This document shows positions 19,428 to 29,067 of a stretch of DNA of 64,000 nt, piece after piece. Origin of the DNA: Streptomyces roseoverticillatus (GTDB taxonomy: Bacteria > Actinomycetota > Actinomycetes > Streptomycetales > Streptomycetaceae); NCBI RefSeq assembly GCF_000719265.1, contig NZ_JOFL01000010.1, forward strand, positions 113,225 to 177,224. The letters are read 5' to 3'. Within the stretch, counting starts at the first letter, position 1. Every line of letters begins with the position of its first letter. The position numbers and the translations under genes were made by a program. The notes beneath the pieces are model-generated. The model was not told the DNA's origin. It searched no databases and worked only from the letters and a program-made list of their open reading frames with translations.

Positions 19428-19789
19428 CGCTTCCGGCAGGTGAGCGCGGGGCGACCCGGATCGCGGACCGCGTGGTCGCGAAGATCGCTTCGCAGGCGGC
19501 CCGGGAGGCGCTGGGCGCTGCCGTGGCGCGGGGGTTCGGTGCTGCGGGCGGGGCCGGTGCCGGGCCGCCGTACGCCGACGTCACCGTGCACGACGACATC
19601 GTCCGGGTGCGCGTCGCCGTCGAGCTCGGCTATCCCTCGGACATCGGGGCGCAGTGCGGTGAGGTGCGGCGGCGGATCGCCGAACGGGTGAAGGCCCTGG
19701 CGGGGATGGACGTGCCGGAAGTGGCCGTCACCGTGGAGCGGCTGCACTCCGTGCACACGGTGTCGGCGGGGCGGGAGCGGGTGCGGTGA
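19424..19789 (+). CDS. Second Asp23/Gls24 family protein
   Basis: 121 residues; a shorter paralogue of the first operon gene with the same opening (ATRIADRVVAKIASQAAREA) and the segment YADVTVHDDIVRVRVAVEL. The GTG start overlaps the previous stop (19424-19427) and its own stop overlaps the next GTG (19786-19789), so translation is coupled on both sides. Confidence 0.82.
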   Translation: MTLPAGERGATRIADRVVAKIASQAAREALGAAVARGFGAAGGAGAGPPYADVTVHDDIVRVRVAVELGYPSDIGAQCGEVRRRIAERVKALAGMDVPEVAVTVERLHSVHTVSAGRERVR

Positions 19790-20400
19790 GCGGGATCGAG
19801 GGCGGGGGCGGAGGCGGCGGGATCGAAGGCGGGGGCGGCGAGGCCGGGGGCGGGGTCCCGGGTGCCCGGCGGTTCTGGGCCGTGCGGCGGGTGCCCGCCT
19901 TTCTGGTGGCCGCCGTGGTCCTGGGGGCGGCCGGACTCCTGCTGTACGACGTCGCCGCCGTCCGCGCGCACCGGCCGGCGATGGAGTGGCGGCGGCGACT
20001 GGCCCACGAGCTCGCCACGCGGCCCCTCGGGGACGGGTGGGTCGTGGGGGGTGCTGTCGTCGCCGTGGTCGTCGGGCTGTGGCTGGTTCTCCTCGCCGTC
20101 ACGCCCGGGCTGCGGTCCGTGCTGCCCATGCGGCCCGGCCGCGCCGACCTCCGCGCCGGGATCGACCGGCGCGCCGCGGCGCTCGTCCTGCGGGACCGGG
20201 CCATGGAGGTGTCCGGAGTGCAGTCCGTACGGGTCAAGGTGGGGCGCCATCGCGTGAACGTACGGGCGCAGTCCCACTTCCGGGACCTCGACGACGTACG
20301 GGCCGACGTGAAGGGCGTGATGGTGGAGGGAGTGCGCAAGCTGGGGCTTGCGCGGGAACCCGGGGTGTCGGTGCGGGTCGGCCGGCCGGCGAAGAAGTGA
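19786..20400 (+). CDS. DUF6286-like membrane protein of the Asp23 operon
   Basis: 204 residues. A Gly-rich N-terminus is followed by two membrane helices (~33-55 and ~88-108) separated by a short extracellular loop, then a cytoplasmic domain with RRAAALVLRDRAMEVSGV and repeated Val/Arg-rich strands. The layout resembles AmaP, which anchors Asp23 at the membrane in staphylococci. The function is inferred from operon position. Confidence 0.72.
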   Translation: MSGIEGGGGGGGIEGGGGEAGGGVPGARRFWAVRRVPAFLVAAVVLGAAGLLLYDVAAVRAHRPAMEWRRRLAHELATRPLGDGWVVGGAVVAVVVGLWLVLLAVTPGLRSVLPMRPGRADLRAGIDRRAAALVLRDRAMEVSGVQSVRVKVGRHRVNVRAQSHFRDLDDVRADVKGVMVEGVRKLGLAREPGVSVRVGRPAKK

Positions 20401-20447
20401 GAAGAAGTGAGGGGCGGCGTGCGGTGTTGAGGGGCGTGCGGTGTTGA
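20391..20447 (+). repeat. Two adjacent short tandem duplications in an operon junction
   Basis: GAAGAAGTGA is repeated exactly at 20391-20400 and 20401-20410, the first copy holding the stop codon. GGCGTGCGGTGTTGA is repeated at 20416-20430 and 20433-20447 with a 17 nt period, the second copy holding the GTG start of the next gene. The junction therefore gained extra bases while neighbouring junctions overlap. Confidence 0.8.
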
Positions 20448-21037
20448 AGGGTGTCAACCGGGTGCTGGTGGGCGCGGCCGGAGTCGTACTCGTGGGGCTC
20501 GGGGCGGCCGTGCTGGTCGGCTCGCTCGATCTCCAGCGGCGGTGGGGCCTCACCCTGCCGTCGGCCTGGCCGTTCGACGGGCCGCGGGACGTGCTGCTGA
20601 GCCGGGCCGCGCAGACCAAGTGGCGGGGCGAGGGCTGGTGGTGGCCCGCCGTCATCGCCGGGCTCGGCGTCGTGGTGCTGCTGGCGCTGTGGTGGCTGCT
20701 GGCACAGGTGCGGCGGCGCCGGCTGCGGGAGCTCGTCGTGGACTGCGGGGACGGCGAGGAGGCGGTGCTGCGGGGGAGAGCGCTGGAGGAAGCGGTGTGC
20801 GCCGAGGCGGAGGCGCAGGAAGGGGTGGAGCGGGCGCTGGTCGCGTTGCTGGGGCGGCGGACGGCGCCGGAGGCGCGGGTGGGGCTGACGCTGGCGCCGC
20901 ACGCGTCGCCGGCGGTGGCGCTGTCGCGGCTGGACGGTGAGGCGCTGGAGCACGCGCGGGTGTCGGCGGGGGTGGGGCGGTTGCCGGTGGAGGTACGGGT
21001 GCGGGCGGTTCGGCACCGGGCCGAGCGGGTGGGGTGA
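20441..21037 (+). CDS. AmaP-like alkaline shock response membrane anchor protein
   Basis: 198 residues: two membrane helices (~6-28 and ~64-86) flanking a ~35-residue extracellular loop, then a cytoplasmic Val/Glu-rich domain with a pattern like that of AmaP. The start is GTG 20441 within a short duplicated sequence; no strong ribosome site is seen. It is the last gene of the Asp23 operon and convergent with the SDR gene. Confidence 0.75.
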   Translation: MLKGVNRVLVGAAGVVLVGLGAAVLVGSLDLQRRWGLTLPSAWPFDGPRDVLLSRAAQTKWRGEGWWWPAVIAGLGVVVLLALWWLLAQVRRRRLRELVVDCGDGEEAVLRGRALEEAVCAEAEAQEGVERALVALLGRRTAPEARVGLTLAPHASPAVALSRLDGEALEHARVSAGVGRLPVEVRVRAVRHRAERVG

Positions 21038-21085
21038 CGGGGCGGCCCCGGCACCTCCCGGCTCGTCGCCCGGTGACCGCCGGTC

Positions 21086-21841
21086 TCAGAATCCGTGGTG
21101 CGCGCCGCCGTCCACCGGCAGCATCACGCCGGTGAGGTAGGAGGCCGCGGGGGAGAGGAGGAAGGCTGCGGCCTTGCCGAATTCCTGCGGGGTGCCGTAG
21201 CGGCCCAGGGGGATCTGCGCCGCGTGGTGTTGCCGTGTTCTTTGAGGGTCGTCCGAGAGCGCGTCCAGTTCTCTGACCCTGTCCGTGTCGATGCGGTGGG
21301 GGAGGAGGCCTATGACGCGGATGCCCCGCGGGCCCAGTTCCGCGGAGAGGGACTTCGCGAAGCCGGCCAGGCCCGGGCGGAGGGCGTTGGAGATGGTCAG
21401 GCCCGGGATCGGCTCGTGGACCGATGCCGAGAGGACGAAGCCGATCACGCCTCCTCCGGAGAGTTCGCGCGCGGCGGTGCGGGCCATGCGGATGGCGCCG
21501 AGGAAGATCGTGTCGATGGCCCGTTGCCATTGGTCGTCGCTGACGTCCGCCGCGGTTCCCGCGGGCGGGCCGCCCACGCTGATGAGGATGCCGTCGAAGC
21601 CGCCGAAGTGATCGCGGGCCGCGGCGATCACGCGGTCCGGGGTGGCGGGGTCGGCGTTGTCGGCCGCCACTCCGAGGGCGTTGGGGCCCAGGGCCGTCGC
21701 GGCGGATCGTGCGGATTCCTCCGTGCGGCCGGTCACCACGGCCTTGGCGCCGTCGGCGATGAGTTCCTGCGCGGTGGCGTTGCCGAGGCCTCTCGTGGCC
21801 CCGGTGAGGACGTACGCGCGGTCTTTCAGTCCTAGATCCAT
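21086..21841 (-). CDS. SDR family oxidoreductase lacking the canonical Tyr-Lys pair
   Basis: 251 residues, Rossmann fold with TGATRGLG cofactor loop and the C-terminal LTGVMLPVDGG typical of classical SDRs. Where YxxxK is expected the sequence reads LTISNALRPGLAGFAK, with neither Tyr nor the spaced Lys; the Ser of LSASVHE is kept. This matches a divergent SDR subgroup, whose catalysis is unclear. Transcribed just upstream of the GH15 gene's 3' end side, convergent with the Asp23 operon. Confidence 0.85.
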   Translation of the reverse strand: MDLGLKDRAYVLTGATRGLGNATAQELIADGAKAVVTGRTEESARSAATALGPNALGVAADNADPATPDRVIAAARDHFGGFDGILISVGGPPAGTAADVSDDQWQRAIDTIFLGAIRMARTAARELSGGGVIGFVLSASVHEPIPGLTISNALRPGLAGFAKSLSAELGPRGIRVIGLLPHRIDTDRVRELDALSDDPQRTRQHHAAQIPLGRYGTPQEFGKAAAFLLSPAASYLTGVMLPVDGGAHHGF

Positions 21842-21845
21842 GGGG

Positions 21846-23633
21846 TCAGTCTTGCGGAGAGAAGAGGGTGAGGGCGGCGTTGACCAGGCCGATGTGACTG
21901 AACGCCTGGGGGTGGTTGCCCAGGTGGCGCAGGGCGTCGGGGTCGTACTCCTCGGCCAGGAGGCCGACGTCGTTGCGGAGGGAGAGGAGCCGTTCGAAGA
22001 GGGTGCGGGCCTCTTCGGTGCGGCCGGTCCTGTGCAGGGCCTCGGCCAGCCAGAAGGAGCAGGCCAGGAAGGCGCCCTCGTTTCCGGGGATGCCGTCCAT
22101 GGGCTTGAGGTCGGTGGTGTAGCGGCGCAGGAGCCCGCCGTGGGAGAGCTCGCGGCGGACCGCGTCGACGGTGCCGGTGACGCGGGGGTCGCCGGGCGGG
22201 AGGAAGCCGACGCGGGGGATGAGGAGCGTGGCGGCGTCGAGCTCGCGGGAGCCGTAGGACTGGGTGAAGGTGTTGCGCTCGGCGTCGAAGCCCCGTTCGC
22301 AGACCTCGCGGTGGACCTCGTCGCGCATGGCGCGCCAGCCGTCGAGGTCGCCGTCCAGGCCGGGCTCGGCTTCGAGGGCGCGGACGGCGCGGTCGGCGGC
22401 GACCCAGGCCATGACCTTGGAGTGGACGAAGTGCCGGCGGGGGCTGCGGATCTCCCAGATGCCTTCGTCGGGCTCGCGCCAGTGGTCCTTGATGTACTCC
22501 ATCAGGCAGCGCTGGAGCTTCCACTCGTGGGGCTTGGCGGGCAGGCCCCAGCGGCGGCAGAGGTGGAGGGAGTCCATGACCTCGCCGTAGACGTCGAGCT
22601 GGAGCTGTTTGACGGCGCCGTTGCCGACGCGGACGGGGGCGGAGCGCTCGTAGCCGGTGAGCCAGGGCAGCTCGGTCTCGGTCAGCCGGCGCTCGCCGGC
22701 GAGGCCGTACATGACCTGGAGGTCGGCGGGGTCGCCGGCGGCGGCGCGCAGGAGCCAGGCGCGCCAGGCGGCGGCCTCGTCGCCGTAGCCGGCGGAGAGG
22801 AGGGCGCCGAGGGTGAGGGTGGAGTCGCGCAGCCAGCAGTAGCGGTAGTCCCAGTTGCGGACGCCGCCGATCTCTTCGGGGAGGGAGGTGGTGCAGGCGG
22901 CGGCGATGCCTCCGGTGGGGGCGTAGGTGAGGGCCTTGAGGGTGATCAGGGAGCGGACGACGGCTTCGCGGTGGGGGCCGTCGTAGGTGCAGCGGCCCGC
23001 CCACTCGCGCCAGTCCTCCAGGCTGTGGCGGAGGGCTTCGTGGGGGTCGACGAGGGCGGGGCGGGGCTGGTGGGAGGGGTGCCAGGTGAGGACGAAGGCG
23101 ACCTTGTCGCCGGCGGAGACGGTGAACTCGGAGCGGGTGCTGAAGTCGTGGCCGTACGTCCTGACGGGGGGCTCGCTGCGCAGCCAGGCGGAGTCGGGGC
23201 CGGCGACGGCGACGCGGTGGCCGTCGGAGCGCCGTATCCACGGGACGACGCTGCCGTAGTCGAAGCGCAGGCGGAGGACGCCGAGCATGTCGACGCTGCC
23301 GGAGACGCCCTCGACGATGCGGACGACGTCGGGGGCGCGGTCGCGCTGGGGCATGAAGTCGGTGACCTTGACGGTGCCGTCGGCCGTTTCCCAGACGGTT
23401 TCGAGGACGAGGGAGTCCGGGAGGTAGGAGCGGCGGGTGCAGGGGGTGCCGGGGCCGGTGCCGGCGGGGGCCAGGCGCCAGTGGCCGTTGTCCTCGTCGC
23501 CCAGGAGGGCGGCGAAGCAGGCGGCGGAGTCGAAGCGGGGCAGGCAGAGCCAGTCGACCGAGCCGTCGCGGCCGACCAGGGCGGCGGTCTGGAGATCGCC
23601 GATGAGCGCGTAGTCCTCGATGCGTGCTGCCAC
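21846..23633 (-). CDS. Glycoside hydrolase family 15 protein (glucoamylase/trehalase-like)
   Basis: 595 residues, no signal peptide, so probably cytosolic. The N-terminus IEDYALIGDLQTAALVGRDG begins the beta-sandwich domain. The (alpha/alpha)6 barrel shows GGVRNWDYRYCWLRDSTLT and GNEGAFLACSFWLAEAL. Actinobacterial enzymes of this type have been shown to act as trehalases, so trehalose or a related alpha-glucoside is a plausible substrate. GTG 23633 was chosen for the GGGAAGACG upstream. It precedes the SDR gene by 4 nt on the same strand. Confidence 0.88.
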   Translation of the reverse strand: MAARIEDYALIGDLQTAALVGRDGSVDWLCLPRFDSAACFAALLGDEDNGHWRLAPAGTGPGTPCTRRSYLPDSLVLETVWETADGTVKVTDFMPQRDRAPDVVRIVEGVSGSVDMLGVLRLRFDYGSVVPWIRRSDGHRVAVAGPDSAWLRSEPPVRTYGHDFSTRSEFTVSAGDKVAFVLTWHPSHQPRPALVDPHEALRHSLEDWREWAGRCTYDGPHREAVVRSLITLKALTYAPTGGIAAACTTSLPEEIGGVRNWDYRYCWLRDSTLTLGALLSAGYGDEAAAWRAWLLRAAAGDPADLQVMYGLAGERRLTETELPWLTGYERSAPVRVGNGAVKQLQLDVYGEVMDSLHLCRRWGLPAKPHEWKLQRCLMEYIKDHWREPDEGIWEIRSPRRHFVHSKVMAWVAADRAVRALEAEPGLDGDLDGWRAMRDEVHREVCERGFDAERNTFTQSYGSRELDAATLLIPRVGFLPPGDPRVTGTVDAVRRELSHGGLLRRYTTDLKPMDGIPGNEGAFLACSFWLAEALHRTGRTEEARTLFERLLSLRNDVGLLAEEYDPDALRHLGNHPQAFSHIGLVNAALTLFSPQD

Positions 23634-23662
23634 GCGGAGCGTCTTCCCGCGAGCCGGGAAGG

Positions 23663-24475
23663 CTACTCGGGGGTGGCGGCTGTACGGGCTACGTCCGGTT
23701 GCACGGCGGGCGCGGTGGAGGCGGTTCCGGCGGCGCGGTCGCGGCGCTCGCGGCGGACGAGGATGATCCAGCCGACGGGCACGAAGGCGGCGAAGAGCCA
23801 CCACTGGACGGCGTAGGCCATGTGGGGGCCGATGCTGTCGTGGTCGGGGGCCGCCACGGGCTCGGGGCCCTTGGTGCCCGGGTCCGGGTCGGTGAGCTCG
23901 ATGTAGCCGCCGAGGACGGGGCGGTGCAGGGACTGCGCCTGGCGCTCGCTGTTGATGCGCATGACCTGACGGGGCGGCAGGCCGCGGGTGTCCTTGATGC
24001 CGCTGGAGTCGGTCTCGTCGGCGCGCAGCCGGCCGGTGACGGTGACCTTGCCGGAGGGCGGGGCGGGGACCTCGGGGAACTTCGTCAGGTCGCCGGTGGA
24101 GGGGATCCAGCCGCGGTTGACGAGGACGGCCGGTCCGTCGGCCTTGTCGGTCAGGAGGAGGGGGCTGAGGACCATGTAGCCGGACTTGCCGTCGGCGTCG
24201 GTCCGCAGCCGGACGACGACCTCGCCCTTGGTGTCGAAGGTGCCGCTCGCGGTGACCCGGCGCCAGACGTCGTCGGAGACGTCCTTGCCGGGCGCGGACA
24301 GCTCGGTCACCGGCACCGGGTCGGCGGCGAGACTGCGGGCGACGAAGTCGTTGCGCGCGACCCGGTGCTCGTGGCGGTGGAACTGCCAGAAGCCCAGTTT
24401 GATCATCACCGGGATGAGGACGAGCCCCACGAGGGTGAGGATCACCCACTGCCGGGACAACAGGAAGCGGTACAC
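23663..24475 (-). CDS. SURF1 family cytochrome oxidase assembly protein
   Basis: 270 residues with one transmembrane helix near each end (~10-28 and ~212-234) and the extracytoplasmic SURF1 domain between. Family motifs are GFWQFHRHEHR, VLVNRGWIP and HMAYAVQWWLFA. SURF1 helps assemble heme in the aa3-type cytochrome c oxidase. It lies upstream of the GH15 gene on the same strand, 29 nt away. Confidence 0.92.
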   Translation of the reverse strand: MYRFLLSRQWVILTLVGLVLIPVMIKLGFWQFHRHEHRVARNDFVARSLAADPVPVTELSAPGKDVSDDVWRRVTASGTFDTKGEVVVRLRTDADGKSGYMVLSPLLLTDKADGPAVLVNRGWIPSTGDLTKFPEVPAPPSGKVTVTGRLRADETDSSGIKDTRGLPPRQVMRINSERQAQSLHRPVLGGYIELTDPDPGTKGPEPVAAPDHDSIGPHMAYAVQWWLFAAFVPVGWIILVRRERRDRAAGTASTAPAVQPDVARTAATPE

Positions 24476-24527
24476 GTATTTGACGGTACCTGGCCCGGTT
24501 CGCCCCGGGTGCAGTGGGTGGCTCCCG

Positions 24528-25523
24528 TCAGGAGGCGGGGGCGGGCACCACGTGGGAGAGCAACTGGACGAAGGCGGCCTCGTCGATCACCGGCGTGCCG
24601 AAGGAGCGGGCCTTGGTGGTCTTGGTCGTGGGGGAGTCGGGGTCGTTGGTGACCAGCACGCTGGTGAGGCGGGAGATGCTGGTCGCGATGTGCAGCCCCG
24701 CCTCGATGGCGCGGTCCTCCAGCAGCTCGCGGTCGATGGAGGTGTCGCCGGAGAAGGCCACCCGCATGCCCTGAATGAGCTGTTCGCCCTCTTTGTATCG
24801 CCCGGGGTTGGGGTACGGGCAGGCGGGGCGCTTACGGCTCGGCCGCCAGGAGCCGGGCGTGCTGTACGAGCGCTGATTCCCGATATATCCCGCAGGGCGG
24901 GGGTTTGCCGGCCCGTCGGACCACTCCGTGAGCGGCTGGCAGGCGAGCAGCGGCAGCCGCAGATCGGCCTCGGCGGCGAGGTGCAGGCTCGGCCGGAAAG
25001 CCTCGGCGAGCACGCGGGCGTCGTCGAGCGCGTGGTGGGCGCGCTCCTGCACGACGCCGTAGTGGGCGGCGAGCGACTCCAGCTTGTGGTTGGGCAGCGG
25101 AAGCTGCAGCTCCTTGGAGAGCGCGATGGTGCACAGCCGCTGCCGGACGGGCGCGGTCACCTGGGCGCGGGCGTACTCGCGGGCGATCATCGACCAGTCG
25201 AAGGCGGCGTTGTGCGCCACGAGGACGCGGCCTTCGAGGCGCTTGGCGAACTCGTCCGCGATCTCGGGGAAGAGCGGCGCGGAAGAGAGCACGGAGGTCG
25301 TCAGCCCGTGGATCCACACGGGCCCCGGGTCGCGCTCGGGGTTGACCAGCGTGTACCAGTGGTCCTCGACCCCGCCGCGGGCGTCCAGCTGGTAGACCGC
25401 CGCGGACACTATCCGGTCGTCCCGGGCGAGCCCGGTGGTCTCCACGTCGACGACCGCGTACCCCTCGGGGTACGCGGCCGGCCACGGAGTCGGAGCAGCG
25501 GCTGCGGTCTGGTCTTCGAGCAT
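24528..25523 (-). CDS. DnaQ-like 3'-5' exonuclease with C-terminal BRCT domain
   Basis: 331 residues. The DEDDh exonuclease motifs are VVDVETTGL, HNAAFDWSM and HHALDDARVL. After a Pro/Arg linker a BRCT domain (~245-331) starts at GMRVAFSGDTS. Proteins of this layout resemble the epsilon subunit of DNA polymerase III but are separate repair-type exonucleases in actinobacteria. A TATTCT hexamer lies 9-14 nt before the ATG, with no ribosome site, hinting at a very short or absent leader. Confidence 0.88.
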   Translation of the reverse strand: MLEDQTAAAAPTPWPAAYPEGYAVVDVETTGLARDDRIVSAAVYQLDARGGVEDHWYTLVNPERDPGPVWIHGLTTSVLSSAPLFPEIADEFAKRLEGRVLVAHNAAFDWSMIAREYARAQVTAPVRQRLCTIALSKELQLPLPNHKLESLAAHYGVVQERAHHALDDARVLAEAFRPSLHLAAEADLRLPLLACQPLTEWSDGPANPRPAGYIGNQRSYSTPGSWRPSRKRPACPYPNPGRYKEGEQLIQGMRVAFSGDTSIDRELLEDRAIEAGLHIATSISRLTSVLVTNDPDSPTTKTTKARSFGTPVIDEAAFVQLLSHVVPAPAS

Positions 25524-25525
25524 GG

Positions 25526-25862
25526 TCAGAAAGAATACGGGGGCGCACTGACAGCTACCGGAGCGGGCGGGGAGTCCGGGGCGAGGCGTCCGGGTGGGAA
25601 GAGTTCCGCGCCACGGATGCGAGTGGTGTGCCGGACCGTGATGGTGAGGCGTTCGAGCGGGGCCGCGGGGGTCAGGCCGACGGGCTCCGTTCCTGTGGTG
25701 CCGCAGGCCGTCAAGCGGAGTGTGGTGAGGGCCGGCAGCTCGGCCGGAGGGGCGGGGAGAGGCCGGGCCGCCGGTCGAGGCCGTCAAGCGCGATGGAACG
25801 AGCGTCACCGGAGAGAGTGAGCTCGGTGAGCTGCGGGCCGACGGGAATGTCCGATGTCCTCC
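25526..25862 (-). pseudogene. Frameshifted remnant of a leucine-rich-repeat-like protein
   Basis: On the minus strand one frame encodes VGPQLTELTLSGDARSIALD (from ~25853) and, after a frame change near 25741-25770, another frame continues with LPALTTLRLTACG and PLERLTITVR. Together they look like the end of a Leu-rich-repeat protein, now without a start or a continuous frame. It fills most of the 459 nt gap between 25524 and 25982. Weak evidence, based on pattern only. Confidence 0.4.
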
Positions 25863-25970
25863 CGACCGCGCGGCAGAGCCACCACCCCGTGCTCCCCCTC
25901 CCCGAACCTCCGGTAACACAATTCGATACCGAAGGGTAACTACCCCTAGCGGCACGCCTGATGACGCGCC

Positions 25971-25976
25971 TATCGT
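25971..25976 (+). promoter_or_regulatory. -10 hexamer placed for leaderless transcription
   Basis: TATCGT ends 6 nt before the ATG of the fatty acid hydroxylase gene and no ribosome site is present. No clear -35 hexamer. Confidence 0.45.
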
Positions 25977-25982
25977 GCGCCC

Positions 25983-26875
<893 letters not shown>

Positions 26876-26879
<4 letters not shown>

Positions 26880-27574
26880 GCCCCTCCCGCGCCTTCCCCG
26901 TCCTCTTCGGTGCCGTCGCCCTCGCCCACCTCGGCGCCCTGCTGGCCGGGTCCGCCGTCGCGCTCGTCACCAAGCCCGCCCTGATGCCCCTGCTCGCGGC
27001 GTACGTCCTCACGCGCGGCGGGCCGCGGCTGCTCGCCGTGGCGCTGCTGTTCGGATGCGGCGGCGACGTGCTCCTGCAGATCGGCGGGGATCTGCCGTTC
27101 CTGCTCGGCATGGCGTCGTTCGCCGCCGGGCACGGCTGCTACCTCGTGCTGTGCTCGCGGCACGGCAGCCCCGGCGGCGCCCGCACCCGCCGGCTGGCCG
27201 CCGGCTACGGGGCGGCCTGGCTCGTCACCGTCGCGCTGCTGTGGCCCGGCCTGGAGGCCGGGCTGCGGGTGCCCGTCGCGCTCTACAGCCTGCTGCTCGT
27301 CACGATGGCACTGTGCGCGACCCGTACGCTGCCGCTCGCCGCGGCGGGCGGGGCGCTGTTCGTCGTGTCGGACACCCTGATCGCCACCGGCGTCGCCGGC
27401 TGGCCCCAGGCGCCCGCCGCCCAGTTCTGGGTGATGCTCACCTACATCGGCGCGCAGCTCCTGCTCGCCGAGGGGCTTCTGCGCAGCGCGGAAGGGGCCG
27501 GGCGGACGCCCGGCCCCTCCTCGGACGAGCGCCGGCGTCAGCGCACCGCGTCCAGGGCGTCGACGATGCCGTAG
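26876..27574 (+). CDS. Lysoplasmalogenase, YhhN/TMEM86 family
   Basis: 232 residues with about eight hydrophobic segments and the family stretches TKPALMPLL and GCGGDVLLQIGG plus FVVSDTLIA. YhhN/TMEM86 proteins hydrolyse the vinyl ether of lysoplasmalogens. The GTG start overlaps the upstream stop. The last 12 codons overlap the 3' end of the convergent subtilisin gene by 37 bp. Confidence 0.88.
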
Positions 27575-29067
27575 CCGTAGAAGCCGTTGACGGGCTTCGT
27601 GCCGGTGCAGACGGCGTCCACCTTGCCGTCGCCGTCACCGTCGTACGGGGCCGTCGGGCAGCCGGGGTTGTCGGCCTGCGCCTTGAGGAGCCACTGGATC
27701 TCCTGCGGGGACGACTTGGGGTGCGCGCTCTTCAGCAGCGCCGCCACGCCGGCCACGTGCGGACCCGCCATCGAGGTGCCCTGCAGGAAGCCCCAGTCGC
27801 CGCCGGGCAGCGTGGAGAGGATGCGGCCGTCCTTCCCGGGCAGGTCCGGGACCTGGTACTTGTCGCCGCCGGGAGCCGCCACGTCGATCTGGCCCAGGCC
27901 GTAGTTGGAGTAGTACGACTTCTGGCCCTTCGCGCCGGTCGCCGAGACGGTGACCACGCCGGGCAGCTGCGCCGGGACGTCGAGGCAGACGGACGGGTCG
28001 ATCTTGCGCTTCTGCGCCGGGCGGCCCTTGTCGTTCGGGCTGGAGTCGTCGGCGATCTCCTTGGCGGCCAGGTCGAAGTTGGAGTTGCCGGCCGAGGCGA
28101 CGTTGACCGTGCCCTTGTCCTGGGCGTACTTCGCCGCGCGGGCCACCGACTCGGCTATCGCCTTCTGGTCGGGGTCGTCGGCGCAGTTGAACATCCACGG
28201 GTCGACGTAGTAGCTGTTGTTCGTCACCGCTATGCCGTGCTCGGCGGCGAAGACGAAGGCGCAGACCACGCTCTCCGCGTAGAACAGGCTGTCCTTGTTG
28301 GAGACCTTGAGCGCCGAGACCTTGACGTTCGGGGCGACGCCCGCGATGCCGACGCCGTTGCGGGCCGCGGCTATCGTGCCGGCGACGTGCGTGCCGTGGT
28401 AGTCCTTGGCCGGGTCGTACGGGCGCCAGGCGCCGGGCGTGGTGTCGGCCTTGCCGCTGACGCAGCTCGCCGACTGGGCCGGGGAGAAGTTCGGGGCGAG
28501 GTCCGGGTGGGTGTCGTCCACGCCCGTGTCGATGACGCCGACGGTGACCTTGCGGCTGCCCGGGTTGACCTTCGCGGCCTGGTCCGCCTTGATGGCGGGC
28601 AGGTCCCACTGCAGGCCTTCCAGGGGCTCGGCCCCGCCGGCGGACTGCCGGGCCGCCGCCGCGGCGCTCGCCTTGGGCAGCTTCACCTTCTCGGGCTTGC
28701 CGACGTCGGTCGTGGCGGCCGGGACGATCGGCGCCGTGCGGGTGGCGCCCGCGGACTGCACGCCGGGGACCGCGCGCAGCGTCGCGGCGAAGTCCGGGTT
28801 CTTGGAGTGGGCGACGACCACGCCTATCCGCTCGTAGGCGGTCACGACGCTGCCGCCGGCCGCGGCGACGGCCTTCTTCACCTTGGCCACGGTGGCGCGG
28901 TCGGCGGAGGCGTTCACCACGTACGACAGCAGGGGGCCGTCCGTGGCGGCCGGCTTCGCCTGCGGTGCGGCGGCGGCCACCCCCGGCAGGAGGCCGAGCG
29001 AGGCGGTGAGGGCGAGACCGACGGGAACGGCGAGCAGCGCGTGCCGTCTTGAACGCAGATGAGCCAT
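27538..29067 (-). CDS. Secreted S8 family serine peptidase (subtilisin-like)
   Basis: 509 residues. A signal peptide (~1-35, ending AAA) is followed by an I9-type propeptide (~45-95), a linker and the subtilase domain. The triad is Asp in VIDTGVDDTHPDL, His in HGTHVAGT and Ser in GTSMAGPHVAG, with oxyanion Asn in ASAGNSNF. The C-terminus holds a Ca-binding-like YDGDGDGKVD. Four or more Cys could form disulfides. Probably an extracellular protease of the developmental type. Confidence 0.94.
   Translation of the reverse strand: MAHLRSRRHALLAVPVGLALTASLGLLPGVAAAAPQAKPAATDGPLLSYVVNASADRATVAKVKKAVAAAGGSVVTAYERIGVVVAHSKNPDFAATLRAVPGVQSAGATRTAPIVPAATTDVGKPEKVKLPKASAAAAARQSAGGAEPLEGLQWDLPAIKADQAAKVNPGSRKVTVGVIDTGVDDTHPDLAPNFSPAQSASCVSGKADTTPGAWRPYDPAKDYHGTHVAGTIAAARNGVGIAGVAPNVKVSALKVSNKDSLFYAESVVCAFVFAAEHGIAVTNNSYYVDPWMFNCADDPDQKAIAESVARAAKYAQDKGTVNVASAGNSNFDLAAKEIADDSSPNDKGRPAQKRKIDPSVCLDVPAQLPGVVTVSATGAKGQKSYYSNYGLGQIDVAAPGGDKYQVPDLPGKDGRILSTLPGGDWGFLQGTSMAGPHVAGVAALLKSAHPKSSPQEIQWLLKAQADNPGCPTAPYDGDGDGKVDAVCTGTKPVNGFYGYGIVDALDAVR

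Noticed and set aside
21642..23816. 724-codon plus-strand frame across the SDR and GH15 genes
   Set aside because: It is antisense to GH15 motifs, and Gly/Val/Ala runs mirror the codon bias of the real gene.
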